Assembly (NCBI GenBank): GCA_023381535.1
Contig: JAMCSN010000134.1
Coordinates: forward strand, 1 to 5,604
DNA from: Bacteroidota bacterium
GTDB lineage: Bacteria; Bacteroidota; Ignavibacteria; Ignavibacteriales; Melioribacteraceae
Direction of reading: 5' to 3'
DNA length: 5,604 nucleotides
Below, in pieces: positions 5,262 through 5,604 of this stretch; the first letter of the stretch is position 1; the number at the start of each line of letters is the position of its first letter. Made by a program: the position numbers and the translations under genes. Below the pieces are notes generated by a model. The model did not search any database. It was not told where the DNA came from and saw nothing but the letters and a program-made list of their open reading frames with translations.

Positions 5262-5604
5262 TTTTCATTACTCCTTTGATAAAAATCTTTTGCGCATCTG
5301 AAGCCAAGATTATTAGTCGTGTAATTTGCTTTTAAGCTGCTTCTGAATGCGAACCGCATAAACGCGGGATAGTTTTTAAAATCCGACGCACCGACGGAAC
5401 CGCTTCCGCAAAAAAGATTTCTTTCCAGCCCGCTGTCTCCCCGCGATTCTCCCGTTACCAGCGCGCTAAAAAAATCCGAAGTCCATTCCCAAACCAATCC
5501 GTGCATGTCATAAACCCTAAAAATATTTTTTTCATTTTTACCTACGGCGGGAATTATTTTTTGCGTTGGCTTCGAGTACCATTCTAATATCTGCCGGATG
5601 TAAG
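5258..5604 (-). CDS. nirV: NirV-like formylglycine-generating enzyme (SUMF1/FGE-sulfatase) family protein, C-terminal part
   Basis: The frame is open to the right edge, so the 5' end is missing and 114 C-terminal residues are visible. A Met in the middle (codon at 5504-5506, in MHGLVWEW) is internal, because the preceding 32 codons also fit the family: LEWYSKP, PAVGKN, then FRVYDMHGLVWEWTSDF. The end, AFMRFAFRSSLKANYTTNNLGFRCAKDF, is the characteristic C-terminal block (NLGFRCA). Where true FGE has the two copper-binding active-site cysteines (human Cys336 and Cys341), alignment by eye gives Pro and Phe. Conversion of cysteine to formylglycine is therefore unlikely. MHGLVWEW rather than MHGNVWEW, and the FCGSGSVGAS segment replacing RGGSW, recall NirV, encoded next to copper nitrite reductase nirK in denitrifiers. 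NirV's exact role is unsettled; maturation of NirK or an associated copper protein is the usual suggestion. It overlaps the SCO gene by 4 bp. Family assignment is sure; the NirV identity is inference. Confidence 0.8.
   Translation of the reverse strand, partial: YIRQILEWYSKPTQKIIPAVGKNEKNIFRVYDMHGLVWEWTSDFFSALVTGESRGDSGLERNLFCGSGSVGASDFKNYPAFMRFAFRSSLKANYTTNNLGFRCAKDFYQRSNEK

Noticed and set aside
5258..5506. A separate 82-residue gene starting at the Met of MHGLVWEW
   Set aside because: This Met is inside a conserved family motif (YDMHG), and the frame continues upstream with family-like sequence to the window edge.

Overview
The window most likely comes from the Bacteroidota/Ignavibacteria side of the FCB group. 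The best evidence is the incomplete minus-strand protein at the left edge, which ends in a type IX secretion (T9SS) C-terminal sorting signal with the core YPNPFNPST. That spelling is common in Ignavibacteriales and relatives. Modest GC, a start codon without a Shine-Dalgarno, and Bacteroidota-like promoter elements agree with this. The phylum call is inference from one motif and general style.

Layout. Positions 1-1895 (minus, 3' end outside the window) encode a large secreted beta-propeller protein with repeated Asp-box (BNR-like) motifs and the T9SS tail. Positions 1896-2131 hold its possible promoter, a stem-loop, and a strong rho-independent terminator belonging to the next gene. Positions 2132-2428 (minus) encode a small exported protein made almost only of Lys, Glu and Ala in 14-residue repeats. 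Positions 2429-2631 are a divergent intergenic region with four short inverted repeats. The one closest to the next gene (2582-2598) is the best operator candidate. Positions 2632-3060 (plus) encode an Rrf2-family regulator with a Cys/Cys/Cys/His cluster motif.

Positions 3063-5604 form a tightly packed minus-strand operon read from right to left: a NirV-like formylglycine-generating-enzyme homologue (5' end outside the window), a membrane-anchored SCO/SenC copper protein, a RIC/ScdA/YtfE di-iron repair protein, and a class I SAM-dependent methyltransferase. The junctions are a 4-bp overlap, a 1-nt gap and a 14-nt gap.

How it fits together. NirV is classically the partner gene of the copper nitrite reductase nirK. 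SCO proteins handle copper and thiols at the outer face of the cytoplasmic membrane. RIC proteins repair iron centres damaged by nitric oxide. The operon therefore reads as the accessory end of a nitrite-reduction and NO-tolerance locus, and nirK would be expected to the right of position 5604. The Rrf2 regulator converges on the operon with only 2 nt between the stop codons. It belongs to the family of NsrR and IscR and is a plausible NO or Fe-S sensor for the locus, but its target sites are not shown by this window. The methyltransferase is the least explained member.
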